Below, piece after piece: positions 61,801-63,787 of a stretch of 64,000 bases of DNA; positions within the stretch are counted from its first letter, which is position 1; every line of letters begins with the position of its first letter. A model generated the notes under the pieces. The model worked only from the letters and a program-made list of their open reading frames with translations. It ran no database searches and was not told where the DNA came from. Source of the DNA: Leptidea sinapis. Lineage: Eukaryota > Arthropoda > Insecta > Lepidoptera > Pieridae. The stretch is taken from contig NC_066283.1 of NCBI RefSeq assembly GCF_905404315.1, positions 5,952,001-6,016,000 on the forward strand, written 5' to 3'. Both the position numbers and the translations under genes were made by a program.

Positions 61801-63787
61801 TAATTTCTTTAAAATTTCCAGGAACAATAGTCAGAGTAGCATGCGGCAAAGGGTACGGATTGAACTTGGAAATAAATGCAACAGCTAAATGTGTTCGGGG
61901 ACGATGGAAACCAGAAAAACCAAAATGCGAAGTCCGTGAGTAGACACAGAAATACGGAATGATCACGTTGCAATGCGCATGTATCTCACTCAGATTCACA
62001 ATTATATACCCCTCCTTTAAATGAATAGCCTTTTAATACGTACTATGAACATGTCTATGTGATCGCGATGGGTAATCTAAAAGATTATTTTGAGTGGACT
62101 GTATGGAAAAAAAAGTAGCGGGGTTTGTCGCCTTGTAATACCAATTAGCTCAATGCAGTAAAATTCCAGAGACTAACCTTGATATCTTCTGCAGGCCTCG
62201 CCAGGACGTCCTTCACTTTATTACGCCACAGACACAGCTTATTTTCAAATTAATGTAAATTATGAAGAGCTCAAAATATTAAATAAAAGTTTATAATATG
62301 AGGTAGCGACGCGCGCGCACATCGAACTCACGTCTTGAGATGCGGGGGTCGACGTATAACTCTTCACGGTCGCTTCGCGAATAACGTAGCGATCCAAGTT
62401 AGCCCTTTCATTCTACGCAATGAAGCTAAATGGCGCAACCACTATGAGAAGGAACTTCATTGTTTTTAAAATTTGACTATTACTTAGTAACTGTAATATA
62501 GTATCGTATTTTTTTTTTGTTTTTGGAATAGGTAGAAAATTCCTTTAATGACAAGGCGACACGCATAGACTTCTTATCCAACTCAAATATAGACTCTGGA
62601 TTTTTAAATAAGGTTCACAAGCTAGATTCTTACAATTTACAATATTTCATCACCCAATGCATAAAAATGGTTAAGTGAATTACTATTAACGTACATACAA
62701 GTACTGTGGTGTATTGAAATTATTTGTAATCTTGTAATGTTTTATTTTCACTTTGAGAAAAGAGTTTTGTTATTCAGGCTAACTTACGCAAATCAAGTTA
62801 ATTGTAGACCTACCTTCCTACATAATTGACCTGTCTGGAGGTGGAGGCTTAATTGCACCACCTACGAAAGTACCACAGCGACGCCTTTTTCTGCCATTTA
62901 TGTGCAAGAATTATTTTATTTCCGTTTGAAGGACTGAACTGTGGTAATGAGACAACGCATTTGCGATGCCGCTCCAAATTTTCGCGTTTACAAGAATCCT
63001 AAGTAGGACTTTATTGTAATGGGCAGGGCGTATGGTTGCGTCTCTTTTTCTCATAAAAAAATTAAATTAAAGGGAGGCTTTTCATTTGAAGACGGGCTAA
63101 GATTTACTCACATTAATTTACTTTTATTAATTTACTTATCGGCATCAGAATATAAATGTGTTTATTAATATAAAACGGTTGTATTCCTAAGACCTATGTG
63201 TTTTACAGAGTCCTGCCATGTCCCGGTAATAGAATATGGAATATACACAATGTCGCCCAATGGAAATTTGGGAAGTCTGATCTCTGGGCCGAGTAGAGAT
63301 GAGGAGCAAGAGTTGAATGAAACGATTCCTGTACCTAATGGCCAAATTGTGCATTTCTCCTGTGAATATGGGTAAGGAGTTGGGGTATTTTAGTATTGGC
63401 TCTGCGAATATCTATATCTTCTATCGATATATATAATGAAAATGGTCTTTGTTTGAGGCTCCATCACGCCTAAACCACTGATCATATCGACATGAAACTA
63501 CCACCATTCGATGCGAAATTTATCCTAGATAGTTTATGCCTACTTTACTGCATTACCTTTACTGGTTTATTTTTATTGTATCTTATTACAAAGATTAATA
63601 AAATTTAATTTATTTCCTCTTAAAAGTTCTGCTTTGGGGATGGATATGATACGTACGTGATTTTATATCGTCAATGTTACAATATAAAGTGGAGTTTTTT
63701 ATTTTAGGTACAAAGTACAAGGTCCCACAAATTTGAGGTGTTGGCTAGGAGAATGGGCAGTTACCAGTATGCCTGAGTGTGTTCCAG
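16733..63787 (+). CDS. lev-9: lev-9-like secreted WAP + sushi scaffold gene (partial, 18 exons seen)
   Basis: Eighteen exons join in one reading frame with GT..AG introns and matching phases. The product has, in order, an Asp-rich acidic stretch, a WAP-type domain, eight CCP/sushi domains (pattern C..C..C..W..C), a charged linker of about 380 residues, and two further CCP domains; it continues past the window. In C. elegans the LEV-9 family (WAP then CCPs) is secreted by muscle and forms an extracellular scaffold that clusters acetylcholine receptors with LEV-10; I infer a similar extracellular role here. Intron 2 is 24.8 kb and full of transposons; most other introns are 0.3-1.6 kb. The acceptor of the first exon shown is phase 1, so at least one upstream exon with the start codon and signal peptide is missing from my model. 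Family assignment rests on domain order and remembered similarity, not a search. Confidence 0.87.
16945..17283 (+). repeat. SINE-1, tRNA-headed, full copy
   Basis: Flank blocks gcgacatctcaagtcaatt, gcaaatattggggttgag and ccacaacctgagagttg precede a tRNA-like core, and aagtgtcatcactttaaaa follows. The same order recurs on the minus strand at 8148, 36938 and 48640. It lies in lev-9 intron 1. Confidence 0.8.
17130..17203 (+). other. tRNA-like core of SINE-1 (not a true tRNA gene)
   Basis: Folds as a full cloverleaf: 7-bp acceptor stem gaacggt/atcgttc, D arm gctcagttgg..gagc, anticodon stem ccggc/gccgg with loop acggaac, T arm around gttcgag. The anticodon would be GGA (Ser), but position 33 is C rather than U, there is no serine-type long variable arm, and repeat flanks surround it. 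Confidence 0.75.
17545..17877 (-). mobile_element. LINE-A 3' fragment
   Basis: The minus strand encodes HHLDLWRSFTVRFSRSF, WNELPCAVFLGRYDMGT, SFLKGRQRSCDSSGV, then the tail gtgatcacttaacaccagg and cctattccataaaa. It is the C-terminus of a jockey/CR1-like reverse transcriptase; 5' truncated. Confidence 0.8.
18101..18203 (+). CDS. lev-9: lev-9-like exon 2: WAP-type four-disulfide core
   Basis: Acceptor ttcttttcag, donor gttagt, phases 0 and 1. The exon encodes 34 codons starting GQKCLRKCSSDEDC and ending CDGACGMSCIKP. The spacing CLRKC..DEDC..KC.C..CG..C is that of a WAP domain, with one cysteine supplied by exon 1. The central KSKKKK stretch is strongly basic. Confidence 0.92.
18204..19120. 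other. Start of the 24.8 kb intron; sparse old repeat
   Basis: 18790-18960 is the reverse copy of the family at 7740-7960. 18971-19030 (tatggtcgaggg..gatggctgg) matches 41122-41180. No coding signal. Confidence 0.5.
19122..19460 (-). mobile_element. LINE-A 3' fragment
   Basis: Same C-terminal reverse-transcriptase piece as 17545-17877, with FSRSFLPRTTKLWNELPC and the cacctggtgttaagtgatc tail, ending at ggcggcaggaatcagg. Confidence 0.8.
19505..19781 (+). repeat. Short retroposon with tgatt-rich tail
   Basis: Shares gtggcaatgagtttcttg, agctcagcatcttccgaagt and the tail aataaagtgattttgattt, repeated as tgatttgattc, with copies at 19785 and 26690. A 3'-end family, LINE or SINE undetermined. Confidence 0.6.
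19785..20277 (+). repeat. Second tgatt-tail retroposon, interrupted by SINE-2
   Basis: The first part (agctgtaattgtaatg, cattgactttcttggc) runs to about 19950 and its end (tgtcatttccgagacc, gattttgatttgatt) resumes at about 20230. The insert is SINE-2 at 19975-20222. Confidence 0.6.
19975..20222 (+). repeat. SINE-2, tRNA-headed
   Basis: The head 19977-20053 is tRNA-like: agccgagtggttagc, then ggtcccgggttcgaatcc. The body contains catttatatgatgaatatg, cgttgtcttgcaaacc and ttggggcaagataattt. Minus copies are at 20940, 53108 and 58380. Confidence 0.75.
20574..20922 (+). mobile_element. Non-autonomous Helitron nested in the MITE
   Basis: Starts TCTTAATATATATAAATC after an A and ends gggcagCTAG before a T. 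A reverse copy with the same start is at 42032-42385. Confidence 0.78.
20940..21191 (-). repeat. SINE-2 nested in the MITE
   Basis: Minus-strand copy: ttatcttgccccaaactagg, acgatatatttaatac, ctaccgggattcgaacccg. The damaged tRNA-like head is at about 21115-21190. Confidence 0.75.
21471..21945. other. No gene seen
   Basis: AT-rich intronic sequence. 21655-21735 (cggccattttcaataacg) may be another MITE end, but I found no partner terminus. Confidence 0.4.
21946..22395 (+). mobile_element. LINE-A 3' fragment interrupted by a LINE-B tail
   Basis: LINE-A text (ccgaattccaccttcgca.. to ctctggtgttgcaag, then agattgtgggcggcggtg) is split at 22181 by about 150 bases of LINE-B 3' end on the opposite strand (22182-22330). 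Confidence 0.78.
22182..22330 (-). mobile_element. LINE-B 3' tail, nested
   Basis: On the minus strand: gagtttattgcgcccattct, caggtctgaggcagtc, cctattttgaataaaaata. Compare 29262-29840 and 56045-56440. Confidence 0.7.
22396..23344. other. No gene; one dispersed repeat
   Basis: 22850-23010 (ccgcgtctgtctgttcgcga, attttcaccatgctg, ataatttgttaag) matches 30541-30680, so it is a low-copy repeat family. The rest is unassigned. Confidence 0.45.
23345..23641 (+). repeat. SINE-X copy
   Basis: Contains aggatgccggctagatta, gtttcggtctgaagggc, gccgtagctagtgaaatt and the tail gtcctgctcgtctcgtccc then ttattatcataaaa. About 300 bp, no coding capacity. Confidence 0.8.
23642..25797. other. Gene-free intron; one tRNA-like scrap
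   Basis: 24752-24830 has a tRNA-like pattern (tttggcttagttggtaagag, aggggttcaaattg) but pairs poorly, so it is probably an old SINE head. No other feature was recognised in these 2.1 kb. Confidence 0.4.
25920..26250 (-). mobile_element. LINE-A 3' fragment, nested
   Basis: Minus-strand LINE-A tail and C-terminus (caaacgagcgtatgggtc, tgatcaccgccgctcacat), with a short local rearrangement near 26125-26165. Confidence 0.7.
26400..26645 (+). repeat. SINE-X copy
   Basis: aggctcctttgcaaagg, gcgcctatttctgccg, tcggtctgaagggcgcc, aatcttaatgtctcaaggtg. The 3' tail is truncated. Confidence 0.75.
26871..28257. other. Gene-free; short SINE-X and RTE scraps
   Basis: 27245-27320 is a scrap of RTE-like LINE (frame VTDTDQMVAKLKWRWAGH). 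27325-27485 is a minus-strand SINE-X piece (agctacagcgaccttcag). An (at)n run lies at 27540-27556. The rest is unassigned. Confidence 0.5.
28258..28440 (+). repeat. Retroposon 3' end with tttc-rich tail
   Basis: gcccaacggaagaccagcg, aatatgctgagttggg, then tttctttctttcttc. It resembles a common lepidopteran 3'-end repeat, recognised from memory only. Confidence 0.4.
28505..28640 (+). mobile_element. LINE-B fragment
   Basis: tactcggcttagtaaagtaa, gcttttacaacaagatccc, gaaaatgttcaaaatc matches 56045-56150. Confidence 0.6.
29262..29840 (-). mobile_element. LINE-B C-terminus and 3' UTR
   Basis: On the minus strand, broken frames read VMPTTRVKSSNSFIGR, FYNIIPENVQNKCVTKFKR, followed by a 3' UTR ending cctattttgaataaaaata. 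This is a non-LTR reverse-transcriptase C-terminus; several stops show it is dead. Confidence 0.7.
29841..30720. other. No gene; dispersed repeat at 30541-30680
   Basis: 30541-30680 pairs with 22850-23010. Short frames at 29855-30136 and 30257-30448 have no recognisable content. Confidence 0.45.
30726..31618 (+). pseudogene. LINE-C: 5'-truncated reverse-transcriptase C-terminus with 3' UTR
   Basis: One open frame runs from about 30726 to a stop at 31399: LGNQQLTSVSTIKDLGIHL, LYKSLVRPQLEYASPIWNP, KRVETVQKKFLRTLNYRV, FRHSLELKLKSFLSLPQV. DLGIHLD and LVRPQLEYASPIW are hallmark motifs downstream of the reverse-transcriptase fingers and palm in non-LTR elements. The catalytic part is missing. A 3' UTR follows and ends in aataaataaataa. 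No stop interrupts the remaining frame, so insertion looks fairly recent. Confidence 0.82.
31675..32395 (-). mobile_element. Internally deleted mariner element
   Basis: Terminal repeats cttaggtaacgctgaaaatg and, inverted, cgtgggtaacactgaaagtg, each continuing tttagaac, are flanked by TA on both sides. At 721 bp it is about half the size of a full mariner. It carries transposase pieces on the minus strand. Confidence 0.85.
31755..32310 (-). pseudogene. Mariner transposase remnant
   Basis: Minus-strand frames read RRMIEEDKRVTYQQIRGSL, then after a deletion SRILLHHDSASAHSTKRIV, HPPFSPDLAPCDFYLFP, WFHRMRRCVDRNGNYFEKH. HHD and SPDLAPCDF are the second and third acidic motifs of the DD34D catalytic triad. 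The first motif region is deleted and frames shift, so it cannot make active enzyme. Confidence 0.85.
32490..32690 (+). repeat. Dispersed repeat paired with 38535-38730
   Basis: Shares tgtttcgctgtaaagttatt, ctgtgacttccg, aattacgagcgtagttcct and gcgatttatt with 38535-38730 in the same orientation. Family unknown. Confidence 0.6.
32699..32882 (+). mobile_element. LINE-A fragment, short
   Basis: Encodes a decayed HHLNVWRSSTVRFSRNF and RYDMGTY; truncated on both sides. Confidence 0.65.
32930..34230 (-). pseudogene. LINE-D 5' part: endonuclease and linker of ORF2
   Basis: Minus-strand frames read KIANLMHQNMQGLLGKELE, ATRGGSLILVSKLFNFKER, VSIYRPPDAVYELF, then SDHFGQLASFNIELNK, FNDWATAGIHRSRQRLYELY. 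Start, YRPP and SDH motifs are those of the AP-type endonuclease of non-LTR elements. The reverse-transcriptase domain is absent; the copy stops near 32930. A frameshift at about 33660 separates the two frames. Confidence 0.75.
34231..34883. other. Nothing recognised
   Basis: AT-rich intron between LINE-D and the Helitron dimer. Confidence 0.4.
34884..35629 (+). mobile_element. Helitron-like head-to-tail dimer
   Basis: Unit 1 (34884-35261) starts TCTATATATATATAAAAATG and ends gggtcagCTAA; unit 2 (35262-35629) restarts at once with tatataaaaaggaattg and ends ggtcaaCTAG before a T. Both contain gaattgctgttcgtta, cggctggaccgatttggc and the gacgcacggtttgacag block. Confidence 0.75.
35640..36345 (+). 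pseudogene. RTE-like LINE C-terminus, split by SINE-X
   Basis: The frame reads MRALRSMIGVKLSDRIRN, IRKRCGLIEDVVTKIEKG, MLRWFGHVERMNEERL, and after decay resumes at 36303 as EVVSAYPYGKEA before a stop. The MLRWFGHVERM and SAYPYGKEA motifs belong to lepidopteran endonuclease/reverse-transcriptase elements. SINE-X is inserted on the minus strand at 36040-36302. Confidence 0.75.
36040..36302 (-). repeat. SINE-X nested in an RTE-like LINE
   Basis: Minus copy: gggacgagacgagcaggacg at its A-tail end to cggcagaaataggcgcc. A gaagt repeat lies at both junctions (just before the T run near 36035 and after 36302), consistent with a target duplication. Confidence 0.8.
36346..36937. other. Nothing recognised
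   Basis: Intronic sequence with a modestly GC-rich patch at 36640-36700; no coding frame. Confidence 0.4.
36938..37110 (-). repeat. SINE-1 copy with tRNA-like core at 37001-37074
   Basis: Minus copy of the 16945 element: aagtgataaccctcactta, then gaacgatgcgggattcgaac and ctgagctaaccgttcgag. Confidence 0.8.
37340..37640 (-). repeat. SINE-X copy
   Basis: Full minus copy: gaaaataagggacgagacga to tagccggcttcctgggc. Very similar to 36040-36302. Confidence 0.8.
37641..38155. other. Nothing recognised
   Basis: Mixed-composition intron; short frames only. Confidence 0.4.
38156..38480 (+). pseudogene. RTE-like LINE C-terminus remnant
   Basis: Broken frames read SLRDRIRNDEIRRRTKVTD, YAKLKWQ, RRTDGYWGSNVLEWRP and a final LCPGVEVFQL. 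Several stops. A related piece is at 42600-42810. Confidence 0.7.
38535..38730 (+). repeat. Dispersed repeat paired with 32490-32690
   Basis: Same block order as its partner, with small indels. Confidence 0.6.
38800..39104 (+). repeat. SINE-X copy
   Basis: gggaggctcctttgcac to cttgctcgtctcgtcccg, complete or nearly so. Confidence 0.8.
39165..39927 (+). pseudogene. LINE-A C-terminal fragment, longer copy
   Basis: Frames read SIGILVLEISRDCQFRGDLE, KKLGVINRARQYFKPAHIL, ALYKAQVGPHMEYCCHLW, then with shifts FNLIPAAEFHLRTTRHKLG and FLKGRQRSRDSSGV. This is the region after the reverse-transcriptase palm. It ends in the LINE-A tail gtgacccgtacgctcgtttg. Confidence 0.8.
39944..40213 (-). CDS. Unrecognised Lys-rich open frame, 89 codons
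   Basis: Begins MNEFKKEEVFSSKREKKKKQ and ends ERGSRNNGSFSAIKN. It is about a quarter Lys, so it may simply reflect A-rich sequence. It could be a scrap of a retroelement ORF1 or chance. It lies in intron 2 between a LINE-A tail and a Helitron-like element. No function is proposed. Confidence 0.2.
   Translation of the reverse strand: MNEFKKEEVFSSKREKKKKQLKTQSARKNLLNKETGILTVRRKQNLRNHKKKAKKQMKIIMLAYQRKTNLPKNLERGSRNNGSFSAIKN
40243..40725 (-). mobile_element. Helitron-like element
   Basis: Minus strand starts TCTATATATATAAAAATG and ends tgccgggtcagCTAG. Relative of the 34884 dimer with extra internal sequence. Confidence 0.65.
40726..41255. other. Nothing firm
   Basis: 41122-41180 matches the tatggtcgaggg repeat at 18971. 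No coding frame. Confidence 0.4.
41256..41640 (-). repeat. Two tandem copies of a Helitron-like repeat
   Basis: Each unit has cccgcttcgctgggcg or a variant, ttttaaaaggaaataaa, ccatctaggataaatttcg and gtcgatacgatcagtg. A third, plus-strand copy is at 63420-63640. Confidence 0.6.
42032..42385 (-). mobile_element. Non-autonomous Helitron
   Basis: Minus strand starts TCTTAATATATATAAATC (as at 20574) and ends ctggtcagCTAG before a T. 354 bp. Confidence 0.75.
42600..42810 (+). pseudogene. RTE-like LINE 3' remnant
   Basis: ggaagacgcagtgttgg, tgggtccaagatggaccg and ggcttttgtccagcagtgaa match the family at 38156 in order. No open frame. Confidence 0.6.
43002..43074 (+). CDS. lev-9: lev-9-like exon 3: first half of CCP1
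   Basis: Acceptor atttatttcag, donor gtgagt; phases 1 and 2. With the carried g it reads DRECPELEQPEIGKVTLTG then RHFGDK. CPELEQPEIGKV is the usual opening of a sushi domain. It is reached across the 24.8 kb intron. Confidence 0.92.
43602..43708 (+). CDS. lev-9: lev-9-like exon 4: second half of CCP1
   Basis: Acceptor tttatttacag, donor gtaagt; phases 2 and 1. It reads AVYSCPLGYHVVG, then SRSCQADGMWAGQPPAC, supplying the second to fourth sushi cysteines and the conserved Trp. A LINE tail begins only about 10 bases into the following intron. Confidence 0.92.
43719..44080 (+). pseudogene. RTE-like LINE C-terminus in lev-9 intron 4
   Basis: Decayed frames read SRILKFIGHLAARE, RERSPMRWTNQIKSAVG and RDGHDRSAKSVTMKKK, the C-terminal signature of endonuclease/reverse-transcriptase LINEs. 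It begins about 10 bases after the exon 4 donor, leaving little native intron start. Confidence 0.7.
44322..44568 (-). repeat. SINE-X copy, degenerate
   Basis: ttctgagcggcactgcg, ttgtcactttgatacat, ctagcctcccattggt. Clearly older than other copies. Confidence 0.55.
44623..44814 (+). CDS. lev-9: lev-9-like exon 5: CCP2
   Basis: Acceptor cgcctttcag, donor gtaagt; both ends phase 1, so this is one symmetrical sushi exon. It begins YCLQPPTIEHARH, has VQYNCHTGYVTNGF in the middle and ends SWYGPDITCE. All four cysteines and the Trp are present. Confidence 0.92.
44815..45406. other. Intron 5, nothing recognised here
   Basis: AT-rich; no repeat or frame identified. Confidence 0.4.
45407..46110 (-). 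pseudogene. Jockey-like LINE reverse-transcriptase remnant
   Basis: Minus-strand frames with stops and shifts read YLGMTLDTKFRWNAHVEKK, then LYKQCF, IQIIQCFQNKVLRGIY and LHHHVNAEAIQLLD. YLGMTLD.K..W..H and QIIQ.FQNK.LR are typical of jockey-group C-terminal regions. Dead copy in intron 5. Confidence 0.65.
46394..46570 (+). CDS. lev-9: lev-9-like exon 6: CCP3
   Basis: Acceptor ttttaatttcag, donor gtaagt; phase 1-1. It reads RSCGEPGDVPHGWVTADC, then VVQCGQGFELVGKAERYC and ends APKELPTCV. The four sushi cysteines are present, with two extra cysteines in the TADCHTFGC segment. Confidence 0.92.
46571..48639. other. Intron 6, 2 kb without recognised features
   Basis: Strongly AT-rich, with T runs. 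The only minus-strand frame (47980-48210) has no recognisable content. It appears to be unique intron sequence. Confidence 0.45.
48640..48850 (-). repeat. SINE-1 copy with tRNA-like core at 48656-48730
   Basis: gaacgatgcgggactcgaac, ttccgtgtccggcgctc, gagctaaccattcgag, then aagtgaggtttatcac. One extra base in the anticodon stem. Confidence 0.8.
48851..49564. other. Nothing recognised
   Basis: 48945-48985 holds a short repeat of ctaggg words around a local palindrome (ctagggtatgccctag). No gene. Confidence 0.4.
49565..49805 (+). repeat. SINE-X copy
   Basis: aggatgccggctagatta, gtgtttcggtctgatggg, gagcagggcgtatcc; tail missing. Confidence 0.7.
49956..50130. mobile_element. MITE with gtatgaaacgtgcagt ends
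   Basis: The left end gtatgaaacgtgcagtgat and right end atgactgcacgtttcatac are inverted repeats. 175 bp, no coding capacity. A second copy, interrupted, is at 52295-52793. Confidence 0.7.
50333..50515 (+). CDS. lev-9: lev-9-like exon 7: CCP4, one cysteine replaced by Trp
   Basis: The donor gtatgt and body are clear: VQCPPPEAPRHGKAVY, VSYECKYGYRLVGDATRRW, KKWSGTQPICK. Two oddities. The only acceptor that keeps phase 1 is the weak catctag at 50331-50332, which adds LVTQ before VQC; the more obvious acacag six codons... downstream alternatives at 50343 and 50348 break the frame. The third sushi cysteine, expected after ATRR, is Trp (codon tgg at about 50470). A single C-to-G change would explain it; a base error is possible. 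Confidence 0.8.
50650..50760 (-). repeat. SINE-X fragment, very degenerate
   Basis: tccggattcttaaaaa, caaagcggcatcgcg, tgttcgtcattttaag in the family's minus-strand order. Confidence 0.4.
50915..51000 (+). repeat. Short repeat, inverted partner at 56937-57020
   Basis: gagcgcaaaaaaaaataatg, gggagaatttcttgcg, tctctcagagcgccatttgt; the same words occur in reverse complement at 56937-57020. Confidence 0.6.
51159..51338 (+). CDS. lev-9: lev-9-like exon 8: CCP5
   Basis: Acceptor atctttcag, donor gtcagt; phase 1-1. With the carried g it reads EINCGHPGQLWNGWLEN, IIFRCQDGMRMEGNGSAIC, then SHPLPMCL. An Asn-Ile-Ser sequon follows LE. All four cysteines and the Trp are present. Confidence 0.92.
51690..51830 (-). 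mobile_element. LINE-B 3' tail fragment
   Basis: gcctcagacctgagaaga, gaggcaagaaattaagccg, then a T run and acctgagggcggtcgct. Reverse of the 56280-56440 tail. Confidence 0.55.
52087..52206 (+). CDS. lev-9: lev-9-like exon 9: first half of CCP6
   Basis: Acceptor tattccag, donor gtacgt; phase 1-1. It reads APCVVPHVSQGRVVLMEN, then a polar insert with sequons NKT and NET, ending MVQHG. The CCP is longer than usual in its first half, which looks like an extended hypervariable loop. Confidence 0.9.
52295..52793. mobile_element. MITE copy 2, interrupted by LINE-A
   Basis: Begins agtgaaacgtgcagcgag and ends atgattgcacgtttcatac. Compared with 49956-50130, it is opened after ctgtcaatc at about 52451 and resumes at tctatcaatg at 52768. 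Confidence 0.7.
52453..52767 (+). mobile_element. LINE-A 3' fragment inside the MITE
   Basis: attcctgccgccgaattcc to cctattccataaaaaa. Encodes VWRSSTVRF and TFLKGRQRSCDSSGV with frame breaks near 52590. Confidence 0.78.
52971..53082 (+). CDS. lev-9: lev-9-like exon 10: second half of CCP6
   Basis: Acceptor tttattacag, donor gtacaa; phases 1 and 2. It reads EIIVVECEKDYEFPST, ITCNNGTWTQIPRCQPA. It supplies the remaining sushi cysteines and Trp, plus the sequon NGT. Confidence 0.92.
53108..53215 (-). repeat. SINE-2 fragment
   Basis: ttatcttgccccaaactagg, acgatatatttaacac; truncated before the tRNA-like head. Confidence 0.65.
53738..54864 (+). pseudogene. LINE-A ORF2: endonuclease and linker, disrupted
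   Basis: Frame 1 (53738-54283) carries LNVDFCNIRGIHSNLNAVQ and FLTETQIS, the start of an AP endonuclease, then VYRSHSSNVARR. A deletion with frameshift joins it to LGTSDHCLVRSVV, the endonuclease SDH motif, which continues as the frame 54283-54864 (VWHYKSADWDRMRSFF, RKSSGPDGISPIVLE). Catalytic residues between the two parts are lost. Inactive. Confidence 0.8.
54861..55600 (+). pseudogene. LINE-A reverse transcriptase: N-terminal motif fused to C-terminus
   Basis: WKSALVHPIPKKGDSSDPA and NYRPIAITSLLSKIMDSII are the first conserved RT blocks. At about 55041 the sequence jumps to EHGNTSSRP, which matches the later GVINRARQYFKPAHIL region of 39165, so the whole palm with its catalytic Asp pair is deleted. 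The C-terminal frame 55103-55594 (HMEYCCHLWSGAPQ to FLKGRQRSCDSSGV) is otherwise intact. Confidence 0.82.
55633..56044. other. Mostly unassigned; SINE-2 scrap
   Basis: 55845-55910 resembles the SINE-2 body (atgactcggaaacaaatat). No gene. Confidence 0.4.
56045..56440 (+). mobile_element. LINE-B C-terminus and 3' UTR
   Basis: gcttttacaacaagatccc encodes FYNKIPENVQN in part; then cacattcttctcaggtctg and cctattttgaataaaaata. 5' truncated; in lev-9 intron 10. Confidence 0.7.
56587..56756 (+). CDS. lev-9: lev-9-like exon 11: CCP7
   Basis: Acceptor atttacag, donor gtaagt; phases 2 and 1. It reads RCKKMPKYPRNGMVIAPKT, ARFRCKDGYELKGNPIVVC, then GTWSGETPKCEE. This is a canonical sushi domain. Confidence 0.93.
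56757..57567. other. Intron 11; short inverted partner repeat
   Basis: 56937-57020 is the reverse partner of 50915-51000. The rest is AT-rich and unassigned. Confidence 0.5.
57568..57659 (+). CDS. lev-9: lev-9-like exon 12: first half of CCP8
   Basis: Acceptor gctatttcag, donor gtaata; phases 1 and 0. It reads FCPFPGYIENGKVLLVG, NMGLYDYRPYVKK. The ENGKV motif is typical of a sushi start. Confidence 0.9.
57660..58232. other. Intron 12; scraps only
   Basis: 57765-57815 resembles a LINE-A tail scrap (tatggaagggaggacaaacg). 58055-58110 resembles a SINE-1 end (agaagtgagggttatcac). Confidence 0.45.
58233..58345 (+). CDS. lev-9: lev-9-like exon 13: second half of CCP8
   Basis: Acceptor ttgatggcag, donor gtatgt; phases 0 and 2. 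It reads VVNNKQIMYECEKGYVLSEG, GATCVGGHWSPRELP. The last sushi cysteine is the second residue of the next exon (KC), which confirms the join. Confidence 0.9.
58380..58590 (-). repeat. SINE-2 copy, degenerate
   Basis: attcgcccaaactagacac, gatgatatatttaatac, ctgggatttgaacccggg; tRNA-like head at about 58528-58590. In lev-9 intron 13. Confidence 0.65.
58591..59103. other. Rest of intron 13
   Basis: Nothing recognised apart from the polypyrimidine tract before exon 14. Confidence 0.4.
59104..60042 (+). CDS. lev-9: lev-9-like exon 14: end of CCP8 and long charged linker with basic cleavage motifs
   Basis: Acceptor tatttcag; donor gttagt at 60043, chosen because it leaves phase 2 and joins the next exon. 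The open frame runs another 20 bases to a stop at 60062-60064, so read-through would give a shorter product. After KCTLY the sequence is a low-complexity charged linker: RRRRS at 59141-59155, acidic runs EEGELIHHDDEEYDSEEGED, SRKKRN near 59756 and REKRT near 59978. The three basic sites fit furin-type consensus R-x-K/R-R. There is no sushi pattern in the linker. Confidence 0.88.
60043..60836. other. Intron 14
   Basis: Contains the in-frame stop at 60062-60064 that a read-through transcript would use. I saw no clear transposon. Confidence 0.45.
60837..61072 (+). CDS. lev-9: lev-9-like exon 15: linker end and first half of CCP9
   Basis: Acceptor ctttattgcag, donor gtaagt; phases 2 and 1. It begins GRESKSGKNRQAQTDKQ, continues with Asp/Glu/Lys-rich sequence, then RPKSPCEPIESEPYVNI and VVKFGRDPNNTFSS. 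The first cysteine of CCP9 is in SPCEP. Confidence 0.87.
61073..61821. other. Intron 15
   Basis: No feature recognised. Confidence 0.4.
61822..61935 (+). CDS. lev-9: lev-9-like exon 16: second half of CCP9
   Basis: Acceptor aatttccag, donor gtgagt; phase 1-1. It reads GTIVRVACGKGYGLNLEIN, TAKCVRGRWKPEKPKCEV. It completes the sushi cysteine pattern and Trp; sequon NAT present. Confidence 0.9.
61936..63208. other. Intron 16 with one SINE-X copy
   Basis: Apart from SINE-X at 62825-63060, nothing is recognised. 62300-62410 is CpG-richer (gcgacgcgcgcgcac). Confidence 0.45.
62825..63060 (+). repeat. SINE-X copy, degenerate
   Basis: aggtggaggcttaattgc, gatgccgctccaaatttt, gtaatgggcagggcgtat, ending ctcataaaaaaatt. 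Confidence 0.65.
63209..63371 (+). CDS. lev-9: lev-9-like exon 17: first part of CCP10
   Basis: Acceptor tgttttacag, donor gtaagg; phases 1 and 2. It reads QSCHVPVIEYGIYTMSP, a polar insert with DEEQELNETIPV, then GQIVHFSCEYG. As with CCP6, the first half is longer than usual; sequon NET. Confidence 0.9.
63420..63640 (+). repeat. Helitron-like repeat, partner of 41256-41640
   Basis: gtttgaggctccatcacgc, accactgatcatatcgac, gatgcgaaatttatcctag, ttatttcctcttaaaag. In lev-9 intron 17. Confidence 0.6.
63708..63787 (+). CDS. lev-9: lev-9-like exon 18: end of CCP10 (gene continues off the window)
   Basis: Acceptor tattttag, donor gtataa; phases 2 and 1. It reads YKVQGPTNLRCWLGEWAV then SMPECVP. 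It ends in phase 1 with no stop, so further exons lie to the right of 64000. Confidence 0.88.
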